Shown here: piece by piece, positions 43,190 to 52,002 of the stretch
How the letters are laid out: each line of letters begins with the position of its first letter
Numbering within the stretch: the first letter of the stretch is position 1
Assembly: GCA_035626815.1 (NCBI GenBank)
Contig: DASPMY010000049.1
Coordinates: 124,001 to 188,000, forward strand
Length of the DNA stretch: 64,000 nucleotides
From: Croceibacterium_A sp035626815
GTDB lineage: Bacteria; Pseudomonadota; Alphaproteobacteria; Sphingomonadales; Sphingomonadaceae
Direction of reading: 5' to 3'
Translations under genes and position numbers: made by a program
The notes under the pieces: model-generated
Databases searched by the model: none
What the model saw: only the letters and a program-made list of their open reading frames with translations
What the model was told of the DNA's origin: nothing

Positions 43190-44485
43190 TTATTCCGCCG
43201 GCTCGGCCTGGGGAGCGCGGCTCTTTTCCTTCTTGGCGAGCAGCGACTTGAGGTCGAACTTGCCGAGCAGGGAGGTCGAGGTGCTCGACTTGGCCAGCTC
43301 CGCGCCGTCGTCGTCGCCGACCCCGACGATCGCCTTGGCGACTTCGCGGATGGCGATGCCGGCCTTGGCCGAACGGTTGGCGTCGGCGAAGGTCTGGCCG
43401 AGCTTGGCGGCGTTGGCCGCGGCCTTCTGGTCGAACGGGATCGTGTAGTTGATCTTGCGCTCGATCGAGGCCTCGAAGTCCGCCTTGCTGATCTCGGCCG
43501 CGCCCGTCTGGAGCTTGTTCGCCACGATCAGCGGCTGAGCCTGCGGCGCGTTGGTCTTGAGCCACGAGAGGATGCGGATGGTGTCGCGGGCCGAGGCCAG
43601 CGTCATCTCCGTCACCAGCGCGACCACGTTCACTTCCGCCAGCAGGTGCGGGAAGTTGATCAGCATGTTGCGCGGCAAATCGATGACGGTCATCTCGAAC
43701 GCCTGGCGGAACTCCTCCTCCAGCTGGACGAACGCGGACCCGTCGGTCATCAGCGGCGAGCTGATCGGCGCCTCGGCCGAGAGGATCGCCAGGTGGTCAT
43801 TGGCGCGAATCATCGCGCGCTCGATGAACAGGCCGTCGATGCGGCTCGGGTTCTCGATCGCGTCGGTCAGGCCACGGCCGGGCTCGAGGTCGAGCGCCAG
43901 CGCGCCTGTGCCGAAGTGCACGTCGAGGTCGAGCAGCGCCGTCGGCAGCTTGTGATCGGCGCTGAACAGCCAGGCGAGCGAGGTCGCCAGGGTCGAGGCG
44001 CCGACGCCGCCGCGGGTGCCGACCACCGCGGTGGCGACATGCTTCTTGACCACGTCGCCCTCGGCGTTGCGCGGGTTCGCGAACACCGCCTGGGCCTGCG
44101 CCAGCGCGTCGCGCAGCTGACCGGCGGAGAGCGGCTTGAGCAGGTAGTCGTGAATCCCGCTCGACAGCAGGTCGCGGTAGAGGCGGACGTCGTTGACCTG
44201 GCCGACGGCGACCACCACAGTGCCGGGCTCGCACACCTCGGCCAGGGCGTTGATGTCGTTCAGCGGGTCGCCGCTCTCCGACAGGTCGACCATCAGGATC
44301 GCCGGGCTGGCGGAGATCGACAGGGACTGCACCGCGTTGCGCAGGCCGCCCTTGTTGCACTTCTCCGGCTGCCAGCCCATCTCGATGATCACCGGGCGCA
44401 GCACGTCGAGCGCCGACTCATCGCAGATGAACGCGGCGAACGGGTCGCGATTGCCCAGCGGGCCGGGTTTCCAGGGCGCGTTCAT
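43190..44485 (-). CDS. cpaE: Pilus assembly protein CpaE/TadZ (ParA-like ATPase)
   Basis: 431-aa protein that localises the Tad apparatus. An atypical receiver-like N-terminal domain (~15-130) precedes a MinD/ParA-type ATPase with deviant Walker A GTRGGVGAST. LLDLDVHFGTGALALDLEPG is the conserved switch region. C-terminal Lys/Ala tail. ATG with GGAGGT ~9 nt upstream. cpaD ends 3 nt before it. Confidence 0.93.
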   Translation of the reverse strand: MNAPWKPGPLGNRDPFAAFICDESALDVLRPVIIEMGWQPEKCNKGGLRNAVQSLSISASPAILMVDLSESGDPLNDINALAEVCEPGTVVVAVGQVNDVRLYRDLLSSGIHDYLLKPLSAGQLRDALAQAQAVFANPRNAEGDVVKKHVATAVVGTRGGVGASTLATSLAWLFSADHKLPTALLDLDVHFGTGALALDLEPGRGLTDAIENPSRIDGLFIERAMIRANDHLAILSAEAPISSPLMTDGSAFVQLEEEFRQAFEMTVIDLPRNMLINFPHLLAEVNVVALVTEMTLASARDTIRILSWLKTNAPQAQPLIVANKLQTGAAEISKADFEASIERKINYTIPFDQKAAANAAKLGQTFADANRSAKAGIAIREVAKAIVGVGDDDGAELAKSSTSTSLLGKFDLKSLLAKKEKSRAPQAEPAE

Positions 44486-44488
44486 CGG

Positions 44489-45142
44489 TTAATTACCTCC
44501 ACCAGATTGCGAGCTGACTTCGGGCAGGCCGGCCTTGCCGGTCGGCTCCGCCGCACGATAGGTCTCGATGGCCTTGGTCGAGCTCATCACCACCGTCTCG
44601 CCGCTGCCCGCGGCCCCCGCGAGCAGGTGCTCGGGATCGGCCACCATCGCGGCGATGTTGCTGTTCACGGCGCAGCCGTAGTCGTCGCTCGTCGCGTTGC
44701 GCAGGTTGCTGGCGACCTGGTCGGACCAGTCGGGGCAGCCCGGCACATAGGCGCGCGAGCGGGTCACCACCACGCGGACCATGCCGGGGTCGACATAGCC
44801 CGGCGTGACCGGCGCGCCCTCGCTCAGCAGAATCCCGTGGCGCGAGGCGATGGCGGCGATGTCGTCGCGCGCGGCGGCGCTGGCGACGGTGCCGTCGATC
44901 GCCACGCGATCGCCGTAGGCGAGGTCCATCGTCTCGAACCAGTCGGCCAGCCGCTGCTGCTCGGGGATGGCCAGCCCGCCCGCGCCGGCGGCGAGGTCGA
45001 GCGTGTAGTTGTGGCGTTCGACGACCGGCTGCTTGGTGCTGTAGAGCGAACGGTTGTTGGGGCTGTCGCCGCAGGCCGAGAGCGCCAGGCCGAGCGAGAG
45101 GGCGATGGCCGCGGCGACCGCGGACTGGGTGCGAATGGGCAT
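44489..45142 (-). CDS. cpaD: CpaD family pilus assembly lipoprotein
   Basis: 217-aa outer-membrane-associated lipoprotein of the Tad system. Lipobox LSAC (C24). Family marks include the repeated-domain pattern VERHNYTLDLA and VTRSRAYVPGCPDWS and the NSNIAAMVADPEHLL segment. ATG 45142 preferred because GAGAAAGG lies 8-10 nt upstream; an in-frame GTG at 45160 would add six residues. Confidence 0.9.
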   Translation of the reverse strand: MPIRTQSAVAAAIALSLGLALSACGDSPNNRSLYSTKQPVVERHNYTLDLAAGAGGLAIPEQQRLADWFETMDLAYGDRVAIDGTVASAAARDDIAAIASRHGILLSEGAPVTPGYVDPGMVRVVVTRSRAYVPGCPDWSDQVASNLRNATSDDYGCAVNSNIAAMVADPEHLLAGAAGSGETVVMSSTKAIETYRAAEPTGKAGLPEVSSQSGGGN

Positions 45143-45160
45143 CGTGATCACCTTTCTCAC

Positions 45161-46735
45161 TTACAGGCTGAAGCCGGGCGTGGCCGCTTCGGCGGCGGGT
45201 TCGCCGTCCTCGGGACGGCGGCGGTTGTCGGCGGCCAGCTCGGGGCCGGCCTGATCGATCAGGCCGACCGCCGGCGGCGGCGCCTCATCGGCGGCGCGCG
45301 GCATCGGCCGGGTCCCGGTGCTGAGCCCGTCGTGCGCCTTGTTCATCAGGAACTGCTCGGCCATCGGCGCCGCGCGGAAGCCGTCGGTCGGCAGCACGAT
45401 GTCGCTGTCGTCGACCGGGCGCACCAGGTACGGGGTGACGACGATCACCAGCTCGGTCTGGCCCTTGCGGAACTCGGTCGAGCGGAACAGGTTGCCGAGG
45501 ATCGGGATGTCCCCCGCGCCCGGCGCCTTGTCGATGGTGTTCTGCGCGTTGTTGCTCAGCAGGCCGGCGATCATGAAGCTCTGGCCGGAGCCGAGCTCGA
45601 CGGTCGTCTCCGCCCGACGCACGGTCAGCGCCGGAATGGTGAAGCCGCCGACGTTGACCGCGCCCTGGCTCGACAGCTCGGACACTTCCGGGCGCACCCG
45701 GATCGAGATGCGGCCGTTGGCCAGCACCGTCGGGGTGTAGGCCAGGCTGACGCCGTACTTCTTGTATTCGATCGTCGTCGTGCCGAGGCCCTGGCTGAGC
45801 GGGATCGGGAACTCGCCGCCGGCGAGGAACTCGGCGGTCTCGCCCGACAGCGCGGTGAGGTTGGGCTCGGACAGCGTGGTCACGAGGCCGTCCTGCTCGG
45901 CGAGGTCGAGCGCGCTGCCGATGTCGAGCCCGAGCAGCCGGCCGAACGCGCCGAGGGTGGTGCCCGAGGCGAGGTTGGTGACCACGTTGCTCGAGTCCGG
46001 ACCCTCGGTGCGGCCGACGCCGACCGGCGGGTAGATGCGCTGGCCGGTCACCGGATCGATCGCCGACGGGGTGAACTGCGGAATGCCCTCGGTGCGGCCC
46101 TGGCCGATGCCGAAGCGGAAGCCGCTGGTCGAATCGACCGTCGTCAGGTTGACGCCGATCTGGCGCACCAGCGAGCGGCTGACCTCGGCGAAGCGGACGC
46201 GCAGGTTGACCTGCAGCGGCGTTGCCATGCGCAGGCGCGAGACGACGTTGGCCTCCTCGCCGACGAACGCAGCGACCAGGCGCTCGGCCTCGGCGGCGTC
46301 CTCGGGGGCGGCCACGGTGCCGGTCAGCAGAACCGTGTTGGTGCCCATCGTGGCGACCTGGATGTTGGCCTCGGGCATCGCCAGCGTCAGCATCTGGTCG
46401 ATGCTGTCGAGGTTCGAGCCGACGCGGATGTTGGCCGACCAGATGATGTCGCCCGAGGGGCTGCTGGCGTAGACGGTGGTTTCCCCGCCGGCCTTGCCGA
46501 AAACGTAGAGCTGCCGCTGCGACTTGACCTGGACGTCGGCGATCGCCTCGTTGGCGACGAAGATGTCGGCCATGTTGCCGGGCACGGTCACCAGCTGGCC
46601 GCGGCCGATCGACAAGACGATGTCCTGCGACGGGCTGATCACGGCCTGGGCCTGCGCCGGCCCCGCCGGGACCGCGGCCAGCGGCGCGAGCGCGCAAGCG
46701 GCGGACAGCAGTGTCTTGGTAAGACGGCTCTTCAT
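45161..46735 (-). CDS. cpaC: Tad secretin CpaC/RcpA
   Basis: 524-aa outer-membrane secretin forming the pilus exit pore. Signal peptide (SAACALAPLAAVPAGPAQAQA); N-terminal CpaC domain (VLSIGRGQLVTVPGNMADIF); BON-like TVLLTGTVAAPEDAAEAERL; secretin domain with VTTLSEPNLTALSG, IPLSQGLGTTTIEYKKYG and IPILGNLFRS. ATG 46735 matches the family start; the frame continues upstream opposite nothing known. 18 nt before cpaD. Confidence 0.95.
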   Translation of the reverse strand: MKSRLTKTLLSAACALAPLAAVPAGPAQAQAVISPSQDIVLSIGRGQLVTVPGNMADIFVANEAIADVQVKSQRQLYVFGKAGGETTVYASSPSGDIIWSANIRVGSNLDSIDQMLTLAMPEANIQVATMGTNTVLLTGTVAAPEDAAEAERLVAAFVGEEANVVSRLRMATPLQVNLRVRFAEVSRSLVRQIGVNLTTVDSTSGFRFGIGQGRTEGIPQFTPSAIDPVTGQRIYPPVGVGRTEGPDSSNVVTNLASGTTLGAFGRLLGLDIGSALDLAEQDGLVTTLSEPNLTALSGETAEFLAGGEFPIPLSQGLGTTTIEYKKYGVSLAYTPTVLANGRISIRVRPEVSELSSQGAVNVGGFTIPALTVRRAETTVELGSGQSFMIAGLLSNNAQNTIDKAPGAGDIPILGNLFRSTEFRKGQTELVIVVTPYLVRPVDDSDIVLPTDGFRAAPMAEQFLMNKAHDGLSTGTRPMPRAADEAPPPAVGLIDQAGPELAADNRRRPEDGEPAAEAATPGFSL

Positions 46736-46809
46736 CTTATTGCCCCTCGAATTGAATTCGCTTGCCTTCGCGGTGTGGCGATCGATGGCCGGAGAGCGGG
46801 CCATCGCGT

Positions 46810-47895
46810 TCAACGCAGTGTGCTCAGCGCCGACGGCAGGACCGCCCCGGCCGCGCCGACACCGGCCGCCTGGCGGTCGAGCAACGCGCCCGCCCCGCGG
46901 CCAACGGGCTCGACGGTGGTGGTCTTGCCGCGGGTCACGCGGATGGTCGGACCGGTCGGCCCGGCGGGCACGGCGGCCACGCCGTTGGCGGTCATCTGCA
47001 GCGGGGCCTCGGTCTTGGTCCGCGGCATCGTGCTGCGCTGAAAGCGCGACACGTCGCCGCCTGTGACGTAGGTCGAGGCGCCGTCCTGCGGACGGGCCAT
47101 GGCCGAGCGCAGCAGCTTCTCCTCGTCTTCCTTCGAGGCGTTGTCGGGCAGGTCGATCTCCCCGGACGCGATGGCGCGCTCGAGCTCGGACTGGTTGTCG
47201 GCGATCGAACGCAGCGACAGGCTGAGCGTGCCGATGGTCTGCGCGACCGAGATCTTCTCGGCGATCCGGGGGGTGACTTCGAGCGTCACGGTGCGGAACG
47301 CGCGGACGATGGTCTTGCCGTCCTGCGTGGTGGTGGACTCGGTCGACTGGTCGGTGGCGAGCACGCGCAGGTTGCGCAGGATCGTCTCGGTGGTCTTGAG
47401 CGCGGCCCCTTCGTCGCCCGACACGGTCTGGGTCAGCATCATGTCGACATGGTCGCCGGGGAACACGAACCCGCCGACGCCGGTCTTGGCCGACACCGGC
47501 ACGGTGATCGCGCGCATGCCCGGCCCGAGCGCCGCCGCCAGGAAGCCGCGGTCCCCCGGGGCGACGAGGCCGCCGCGGGTGACCGGCTCGCCGGCCGTGA
47601 TCGGATGGCGCACGACGGTGCCGAGCAGCTTGGTCATGTCGGCTTCGCCGTCGATGAAATAGGCGTCCTGGACCATTTCCTGCGGCCACAGCTGGTAGCC
47701 GACCGCGTCGGCGGTGATGATCGTGCCGACCGGCAGGGCGCGCTTGGCGACCAGCACTTTCGGCCCCTGCGGCTCGACCGGGGCGGCCTGCACTTCGGGC
47801 GTGGCCGCGCCGGCGAACATGCTCCGGGCCGCCAGCGCGGTGCCGATCGCGACGATCAGCGCCCCCAGCAGCAGAACCAGCTTCTTCCTGTCCAT
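46810..47895 (-). CDS. cpaB: Pilus assembly protein CpaB/RcpC
   Basis: 361-aa periplasmic pilus assembly protein with an N-terminal TM helix (LVLLLGALIVAIGTALAA), a SAF domain (VLVAKRALPVGTIITADAVG) and the RcpC region GFVFPGDHVDMMLTQ. The C-terminal 60 residues are low complexity (A/G/P). It precedes cpaC by 74 nt. Confidence 0.94.
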   Translation of the reverse strand: MDRKKLVLLLGALIVAIGTALAARSMFAGAATPEVQAAPVEPQGPKVLVAKRALPVGTIITADAVGYQLWPQEMVQDAYFIDGEADMTKLLGTVVRHPITAGEPVTRGGLVAPGDRGFLAAALGPGMRAITVPVSAKTGVGGFVFPGDHVDMMLTQTVSGDEGAALKTTETILRNLRVLATDQSTESTTTQDGKTIVRAFRTVTLEVTPRIAEKISVAQTIGTLSLSLRSIADNQSELERAIASGEIDLPDNASKEDEEKLLRSAMARPQDGASTYVTGGDVSRFQRSTMPRTKTEAPLQMTANGVAAVPAGPTGPTIRVTRGKTTTVEPVGRGAGALLDRQAAGVGAAGAVLPSALSTLR

Positions 47896-47969
47896 GGTGC
47901 GTCAAGCCCCCTAAATGGTCTCAAGCGAATGATTGCAGTCGCTTAAGGCTTAATTGGTTAAAATCGGGT

Positions 47970-48458
47970 TCACCCCAGTCCTCCGGCGGACGACGGGGGC
48001 AGATAATGGGTGCCGAGCACCCACAGGCCGGCGAGCGAGATCGCCACGCCGTAGGGAATGGACAGCCTGTCGCGCTGGCGGCGCATGATGTGCCAGCCGC
48101 CGAACGCGATCGTCAGCACGCCGCCGAGCAGCGCCATCATGATGATCAGCTTGAGGAACATCGCCGGCGCGATCCACAGCGCCAGCGCGGTGAGCAGCTT
48201 GACGTCGCCGCCGCCCATCGCGCGGATCGCGAACAGCACTGCGAGCACCGCGAACGTCGCCAGGGCGACGCCGAGCTGCAGCACGACATCGGGCCACAGA
48301 GCGAGGCCGGTGGCCCACCAGAACAGCGGGGCGGCCAGCGCGATCGCGCCGTTCAGCCAGTTGCCGATCTGCCGGTGGCGCAAGTCGGTGAACGCCGCGA
48401 CCAGCAGCGCGATTGCCAACATGGCGAGCAGACCATACTTGAAAGGTTCGTCCAGCAT
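47970..48458 (-). CDS. cpaA: Prepilin peptidase CpaA/TadV (A24A)
   Basis: 162-aa aspartic peptidase that cleaves and methylates prepilins. Six short TM helices; catalytic aspartates D25 (FTDLRHRQIGNWL) and D85 in the GGGDVK motif. First gene of the leftward tad unit. No flp pilin gene is found next to it; the upstream 76-bp gap to the divergent hydrolase holds the inverted repeat TTAC-CAAATA-GTAA. Confidence 0.93.
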   Translation of the reverse strand: MLDEPFKYGLLAMLAIALLVAAFTDLRHRQIGNWLNGAIALAAPLFWWATGLALWPDVVLQLGVALATFAVLAVLFAIRAMGGGDVKLLTALALWIAPAMFLKLIIMMALLGGVLTIAFGGWHIMRRQRDRLSIPYGVAISLAGLWVLGTHYLPPSSAGGLG

Positions 48459-48534
48459 CGAGACCCCGTCATCCCCGGTGCCCCGTGCTAGCGCGCATCA
48501 CTTACCAAATAGTAACCAACGCAAGGAGGGCGGA

Positions 48535-49488
48535 ATTAGCCAAGCGTTTGACCGCCGCGCCATTCCGCCCGGCGCGAGGGAGAGCCGCTGGGCCGCGCCC
48601 GACGGGCACGCGATCCGCCGGCTCGACTGCGACGTGCCCGACGGCCCGGCGCGCGGCTCGCTGCTGTTCATGCCCGGGCGCGGCGACGCCTACGAGAAAT
48701 ACCTCGAGACGCTCGAGCACTGGCGCCGGCAGCGCTGGCGGGTGACCGCGGCCGACTGGCGCGGCCAGGCGGGCTCGGGCCGGCTCGGCCTCGACGCGGT
48801 GACCGGGCACGTAAACGACTTCGCGCTGTGGGTCGGCGACCTCGCCGCGTTCTGGCAGGGCTGGGCGGGCGAGAGCGGCGGCCCGCGTGTCCTCGTCGGC
48901 CATTCGATGGGCGGGCACCTGGCGCTGCGAGCGGTCGCCGAGCGGGCGCTCGAGCCGCCGCCCGACGCGCTGGTGCTGTCGGCGCCGATGCTCGACGTGC
49001 TGCCCGAGCGGGTGCCGCGCGCCTGGCGCCAGGCGCTGGCCCGGGCGATGTGCGCCGTCGGCGACCCGCGCCGCCCGGCGTGGAAGTGGAGCGAGCGGCC
49101 GGGCGAGGTTCCGGCGTTCCGCCAGGCGCTGCTGACCCACGACGCCGACCGCTACGCCGACGAGCTGTGGTGGCGAAGAGAGCGCCCCGAGCTGACGATG
49201 GGGCCGGGCAGCTGGGGCTGGGTCAAGGGCGCGCTCGCCTCGATCGGCGCGCTCGCCAGGCCGGACGTGCTCGAGGCCATTGAGCTGCCGGTGTTCGTCG
49301 TCGCCACGGGCGCCGACCGGCTGGTCGGCGTGGCGGCCATCCGCCGGGCGGCGGCGCGTCTGCCCGACGCCGAGACGCTGTGGTTCGGCCGCGAGGCGGC
49401 GCACGAGATCCTGCGCGAGGCGGACCCGGTGCGCGAGCGGGCGCTCGCCGCGATCGACGCATTCCTCGCGCGGGTCCCGCCCCGATGA
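48535..49488 (+). CDS. Alpha/beta hydrolase (lysophospholipase-like), apparent ATT start
   Basis: 317-aa serine hydrolase fold. Nucleophile elbow GHSMGG (GxSxG) at ~120, an oxyanion-type stretch LLFMPGRGDAYEKY, acid Asp in VVATGADRLVG and His in REAAHEILREAD. Resembles monoacylglycerol lipase/lysophospholipase L2 types; substrate unknown. No in-frame ATG or TTG precedes the first beta strand; ATT at 48535 sits 5 nt after a perfect AAGGAGG and gives the N-terminus (I/M)SQAFDRRAIPPG. A GTG at 48634 would remove the first strand. Overlaps the next gene by ATGA. Confidence 0.82.
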   Translation: MSQAFDRRAIPPGARESRWAAPDGHAIRRLDCDVPDGPARGSLLFMPGRGDAYEKYLETLEHWRRQRWRVTAADWRGQAGSGRLGLDAVTGHVNDFALWVGDLAAFWQGWAGESGGPRVLVGHSMGGHLALRAVAERALEPPPDALVLSAPMLDVLPERVPRAWRQALARAMCAVGDPRRPAWKWSERPGEVPAFRQALLTHDADRYADELWWRRERPELTMGPGSWGWVKGALASIGALARPDVLEAIELPVFVVATGADRLVGVAAIRRAAARLPDAETLWFGREAAHEILREADPVRERALAAIDAFLARVPPR

Positions 49489-50588
49489 GCGCGAGTTACG
49501 ACATCGCGGTCATCGGCGCGGGCATGGCCGGTGCGAGCATCGCCGCCGAGCTCGCGCCGCACGCCCGGGTGCTCGTGGCCGAGGCCGAAGCCGTGCCGGG
49601 GTACCACACCACCGGCCGCTCGGCCGCGTTCTGGGAGGAATGCTACGGCGGCCCGGCGGTGGTGCCGCTGACGCTGGCCTCGGGGCGCTACTTGCGCGCC
49701 CACGGGATGCTCTCGCCGCGCGGCGCGCTCTATCTGGCGCGCGCCGAGGACGAGCCGGCGATCGATGCCTTCATCGCCCGCTTCGCCGGCAGCGGCGTGC
49801 ATATCGAGCGGCTCGGCCGCGCCGCGCTCGAGCAGCGGCTGCCGGGCCTGCGCGCCGAATGGACGCTGGCCATCGCCGAGCCGGCCTGCGCCGACATCGA
49901 CGTCGCCGCGCTGCACCAGCATTACCTGGCGCTGGCGAAACGGGCCGGCGCCGAGCTGCGCACCCGGGCGCGGCTCGATACCGCCGAGCGCGAGGGCGGC
50001 GGCTGGCGCCTGGCGTTCGGCCCGGCGGGCGAGGCGCGCGCGCGCGTGCTGGTCGATGCCGCCGGCGCGTGGGCCGACGGGGTCGCCGCTCTCGCCGGCG
50101 CGCGCCCGCTCGGCATCGCGCCGCTCCGGCGCACGATCGTCCAGCTGCGCACCGAGCCGGCGCCGCCGCCCGACCTCCCGCTCGTGCTCGACATCAACGG
50201 CCGGTTCTATTTCAAGCCCGAGAACGGCAAGCTGTGGCTCAGCCCGCACGAGGAGACGCCGACCCCGGCGTGCGACGCCGCCCCCGAGGAGCTCGACGTG
50301 GCCATCGCCATCGACCGCTTCGAGCATGTCGTCGACTGGCAGGTCGCCGCGGTCGAGCGCAAGTGGGCCGGGCTGCGCAGCTTCGCGCCCGACCGGCTGC
50401 CGGTCTACGGCTTCGATCCGGCGCGCGAGGGGTTCTTCTGGTTCGCCGGGCAAGGCGGCTTCGGCATTCAGACCGCCCCCGCCGCGGCGCGGCTGGCGGC
50501 GCAGCTGCTGCTCGGGCGGCCGCGCGACGGGATGACCGAGGCGCTCGACGCGGCGCTCTACGCCCCGGCTCGCTTTCAGCCGCGCTGA
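49485..50588 (+). CDS. FAD-dependent oxidoreductase (glycine/D-amino-acid oxidase family)
   Basis: 367-aa flavoprotein. Dinucleotide motif GAGMAG (11-16), acidic E33-region (LVAEAEAVPG), TTGRSAAFWEECYG, a DAAGAWAD motif typical of DAO enzymes, and a C-terminal FWFAGQGGFGIQTAP FAD-contact stretch. Likely oxidises an amine or hydroxy acid; dehydrogenases of this pattern act on D-amino or 2-hydroxy acids. ATG overlaps the hydrolase stop; its 3' end overlaps convergent rnhA by 13 nt. Confidence 0.9.
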   Translation: MSASYDIAVIGAGMAGASIAAELAPHARVLVAEAEAVPGYHTTGRSAAFWEECYGGPAVVPLTLASGRYLRAHGMLSPRGALYLARAEDEPAIDAFIARFAGSGVHIERLGRAALEQRLPGLRAEWTLAIAEPACADIDVAALHQHYLALAKRAGAELRTRARLDTAEREGGGWRLAFGPAGEARARVLVDAAGAWADGVAALAGARPLGIAPLRRTIVQLRTEPAPPPDLPLVLDINGRFYFKPENGKLWLSPHEETPTPACDAAPEELDVAIAIDRFEHVVDWQVAAVERKWAGLRSFAPDRLPVYGFDPAREGFFWFAGQGGFGIQTAPAAARLAAQLLLGRPRDGMTEALDAALYAPARFQPR

Positions 50589-51013
50589 GCGTCGGCCGCG
50601 GCGCAGGCGAGCTGGTCGACCCGCTCGTTCTCCGGGTGACCGTCGTGGCCCTTGACCCACTGCCACGCGATCCGGTGCGGCGCGGCCGCCTCGATCAGCT
50701 CGTGCCACAGGTCCTCGTTGCGCACTGGCTTCTTGCTGGCGCTGATCCAGCCCTTCTTCTGCCACCCGTGGATCCACTTGGTCATCCCGTCGATGACGTA
50801 GCGGCTGTCGGAATGGAGCGTCACCTCACACGGCTCGATCAGCGCCTTGAGGCCGCGGATCACCGCGGTCATCTCCATCCGGTTGTTGGTTGTGTGCGGC
50901 TCGCCGCCGCTCAGTTCCTTCTCGTGCCTGCCCAGCCGCAGCAGCGCCGCCCAGCCGCCCGGGCCGGGGTTGCCCTTGCACGCGCCGTCGGTGAAAATGT
51001 CCACGCGTTTCAT
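50576..51013 (-). CDS. rnhA: Ribonuclease HI
   Basis: 145-aa endonuclease cleaving the RNA strand of RNA-DNA hybrids. The DEDD residues are visible: D9 (IFTDGACKGNPGPGG), E47 (NNRMEMTAVIRGL), D69 (HSDSRYVIDG) and D133 (NERVDQLA). The basic handle WIHGWQKKGW is present. ATG 51013 is the usual start (MKRVDIFTDG); a TTG at 51031 would add six residues. 14 nt downstream of thrB. Confidence 0.96.
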   Translation of the reverse strand: MKRVDIFTDGACKGNPGPGGWAALLRLGRHEKELSGGEPHTTNNRMEMTAVIRGLKALIEPCEVTLHSDSRYVIDGMTKWIHGWQKKGWISASKKPVRNEDLWHELIEAAAPHRIAWQWVKGHDGHPENERVDQLACAAADAQRG

Positions 51014-51027
51014 GCGCTTGTCCTGGC

Positions 51028-51996
51028 TCAAGCCGGGCGCGCGGAAAAGGCCTTTGCGCCGTCCGTCACATAGAAGGACAGCCGGCGGGCGAATTGGAGC
51101 GGGTCCTTGCGGGTGACCAGCGCGTCGGCCGGCGTGTGCAGCCAGTCGTAGGCGCGCGTGGCGAGGAAGCGCAGCGCCGCGCCGCGCGCCAGCACCGGCA
51201 GCGCGTGCCGCTCGGCAGCGGACAGCGCCCGCCGCGAGACGTAGCCGGCAATCAGCGCCTCGCCGATCTCCGGCCGGAACGAGCCGTCCTTGTCAAAGCA
51301 CCACGCGCTGTGGGTCACGGCGAGATCGTAGGCGGTGAGGTCGGTGCAGGCGAAGTAGAAGTCGATCAGGCCGGTGACCGTGTCGCCGAGCAGCAGGACG
51401 TTGTCCGGGAACAGGTCGGCATGGATGACCGAGCGTGGCAAGTGCGCGGGCCAGTTCGCGGTCAGGAAGTCGAGCTCGCCGGCGACCAGCGCCGGCAGCG
51501 CCGGATCGATCGCACGCAGCCCGTCTTCGCCGCAGCCGTCGAACAGCTTGCGCCACTGCGGCAGGGCCATCGCGTTGGGGCGCTCGCCGGGGAAATCGGC
51601 CGCGTCGACATGGATATGGGCCAGCGCCTCGCCCACCGCATGGGCCTGCGCCGGGCTGGCCCGGTCGACCGAGACGCCGGGCAGGAACTCGATCAGCGCC
51701 ACCGCCTTTCCGCGGACCATGCGGAACGCCGCGCCGTCGCGGTCATGGATCGTGCGCGGCACGGGGCTGCCCTTGCCGGCGAGATGGTCGAGCAGGCCGA
51801 GGAAGAACGGCAGGTCGCCCGCCGCCACGCGCGCCTCGTACATCGTCAGGATGTAGCGCCCGGCGGTGGTCTCGACGATCCAGTTCGAGTTCGACACGCC
51901 TTCGGCGATGCCCTTGGCCGAGACGAGCTCACCGACGTCGTACTCGCCGATCAACGCGGCGAGATCGGCCGCCGACAGCGGGGTGTAGACCGCCAT
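51028..51996 (-). CDS. thrB: Homoserine kinase (aminoglycoside-phosphotransferase-like type)
   Basis: 322-aa kinase phosphorylating L-homoserine in threonine biosynthesis, of the APH-fold ThrB used by Pseudomonas and Alphaproteobacteria. N-terminus MAVYTPLSAADLAALIGEYD, GVSNSNWIVET loop, catalytic VIHADLFPDNVLL and metal-binding GLIDFYFACTD. Starts 6 nt after ispH and is followed by rnhA, the common alphaproteobacterial order ispH–thrB–rnhA. Confidence 0.95.
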   Translation of the reverse strand: MAVYTPLSAADLAALIGEYDVGELVSAKGIAEGVSNSNWIVETTAGRYILTMYEARVAAGDLPFFLGLLDHLAGKGSPVPRTIHDRDGAAFRMVRGKAVALIEFLPGVSVDRASPAQAHAVGEALAHIHVDAADFPGERPNAMALPQWRKLFDGCGEDGLRAIDPALPALVAGELDFLTANWPAHLPRSVIHADLFPDNVLLLGDTVTGLIDFYFACTDLTAYDLAVTHSAWCFDKDGSFRPEIGEALIAGYVSRRALSAAERHALPVLARGAALRFLATRAYDWLHTPADALVTRKDPLQFARRLSFYVTDGAKAFSARPA

Positions 51997-52002
51997 CGGC
52001 AG

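Noticed and set aside
43160..47041. 1,293-codon open frame on the plus strand across the tad locus
   Set aside because: His/Arg/Gly/Val-rich shadow of cpaE–cpaB; the minus-strand genes have clear homology, ribosome-binding sites and motifs.
46736..47905. 390-codon upstream extension of cpaC
   Set aside because: It overlaps cpaB out of frame; the conserved secretin signal peptide starts at 46735.
47943..47961. Three TTAA sites in the cpaA–cpaB gap as a CtrA box
   Set aside because: The CtrA full site needs TTAA-N7-TTAA; spacings here are 3, 4 and 11 nt, so the match fails.
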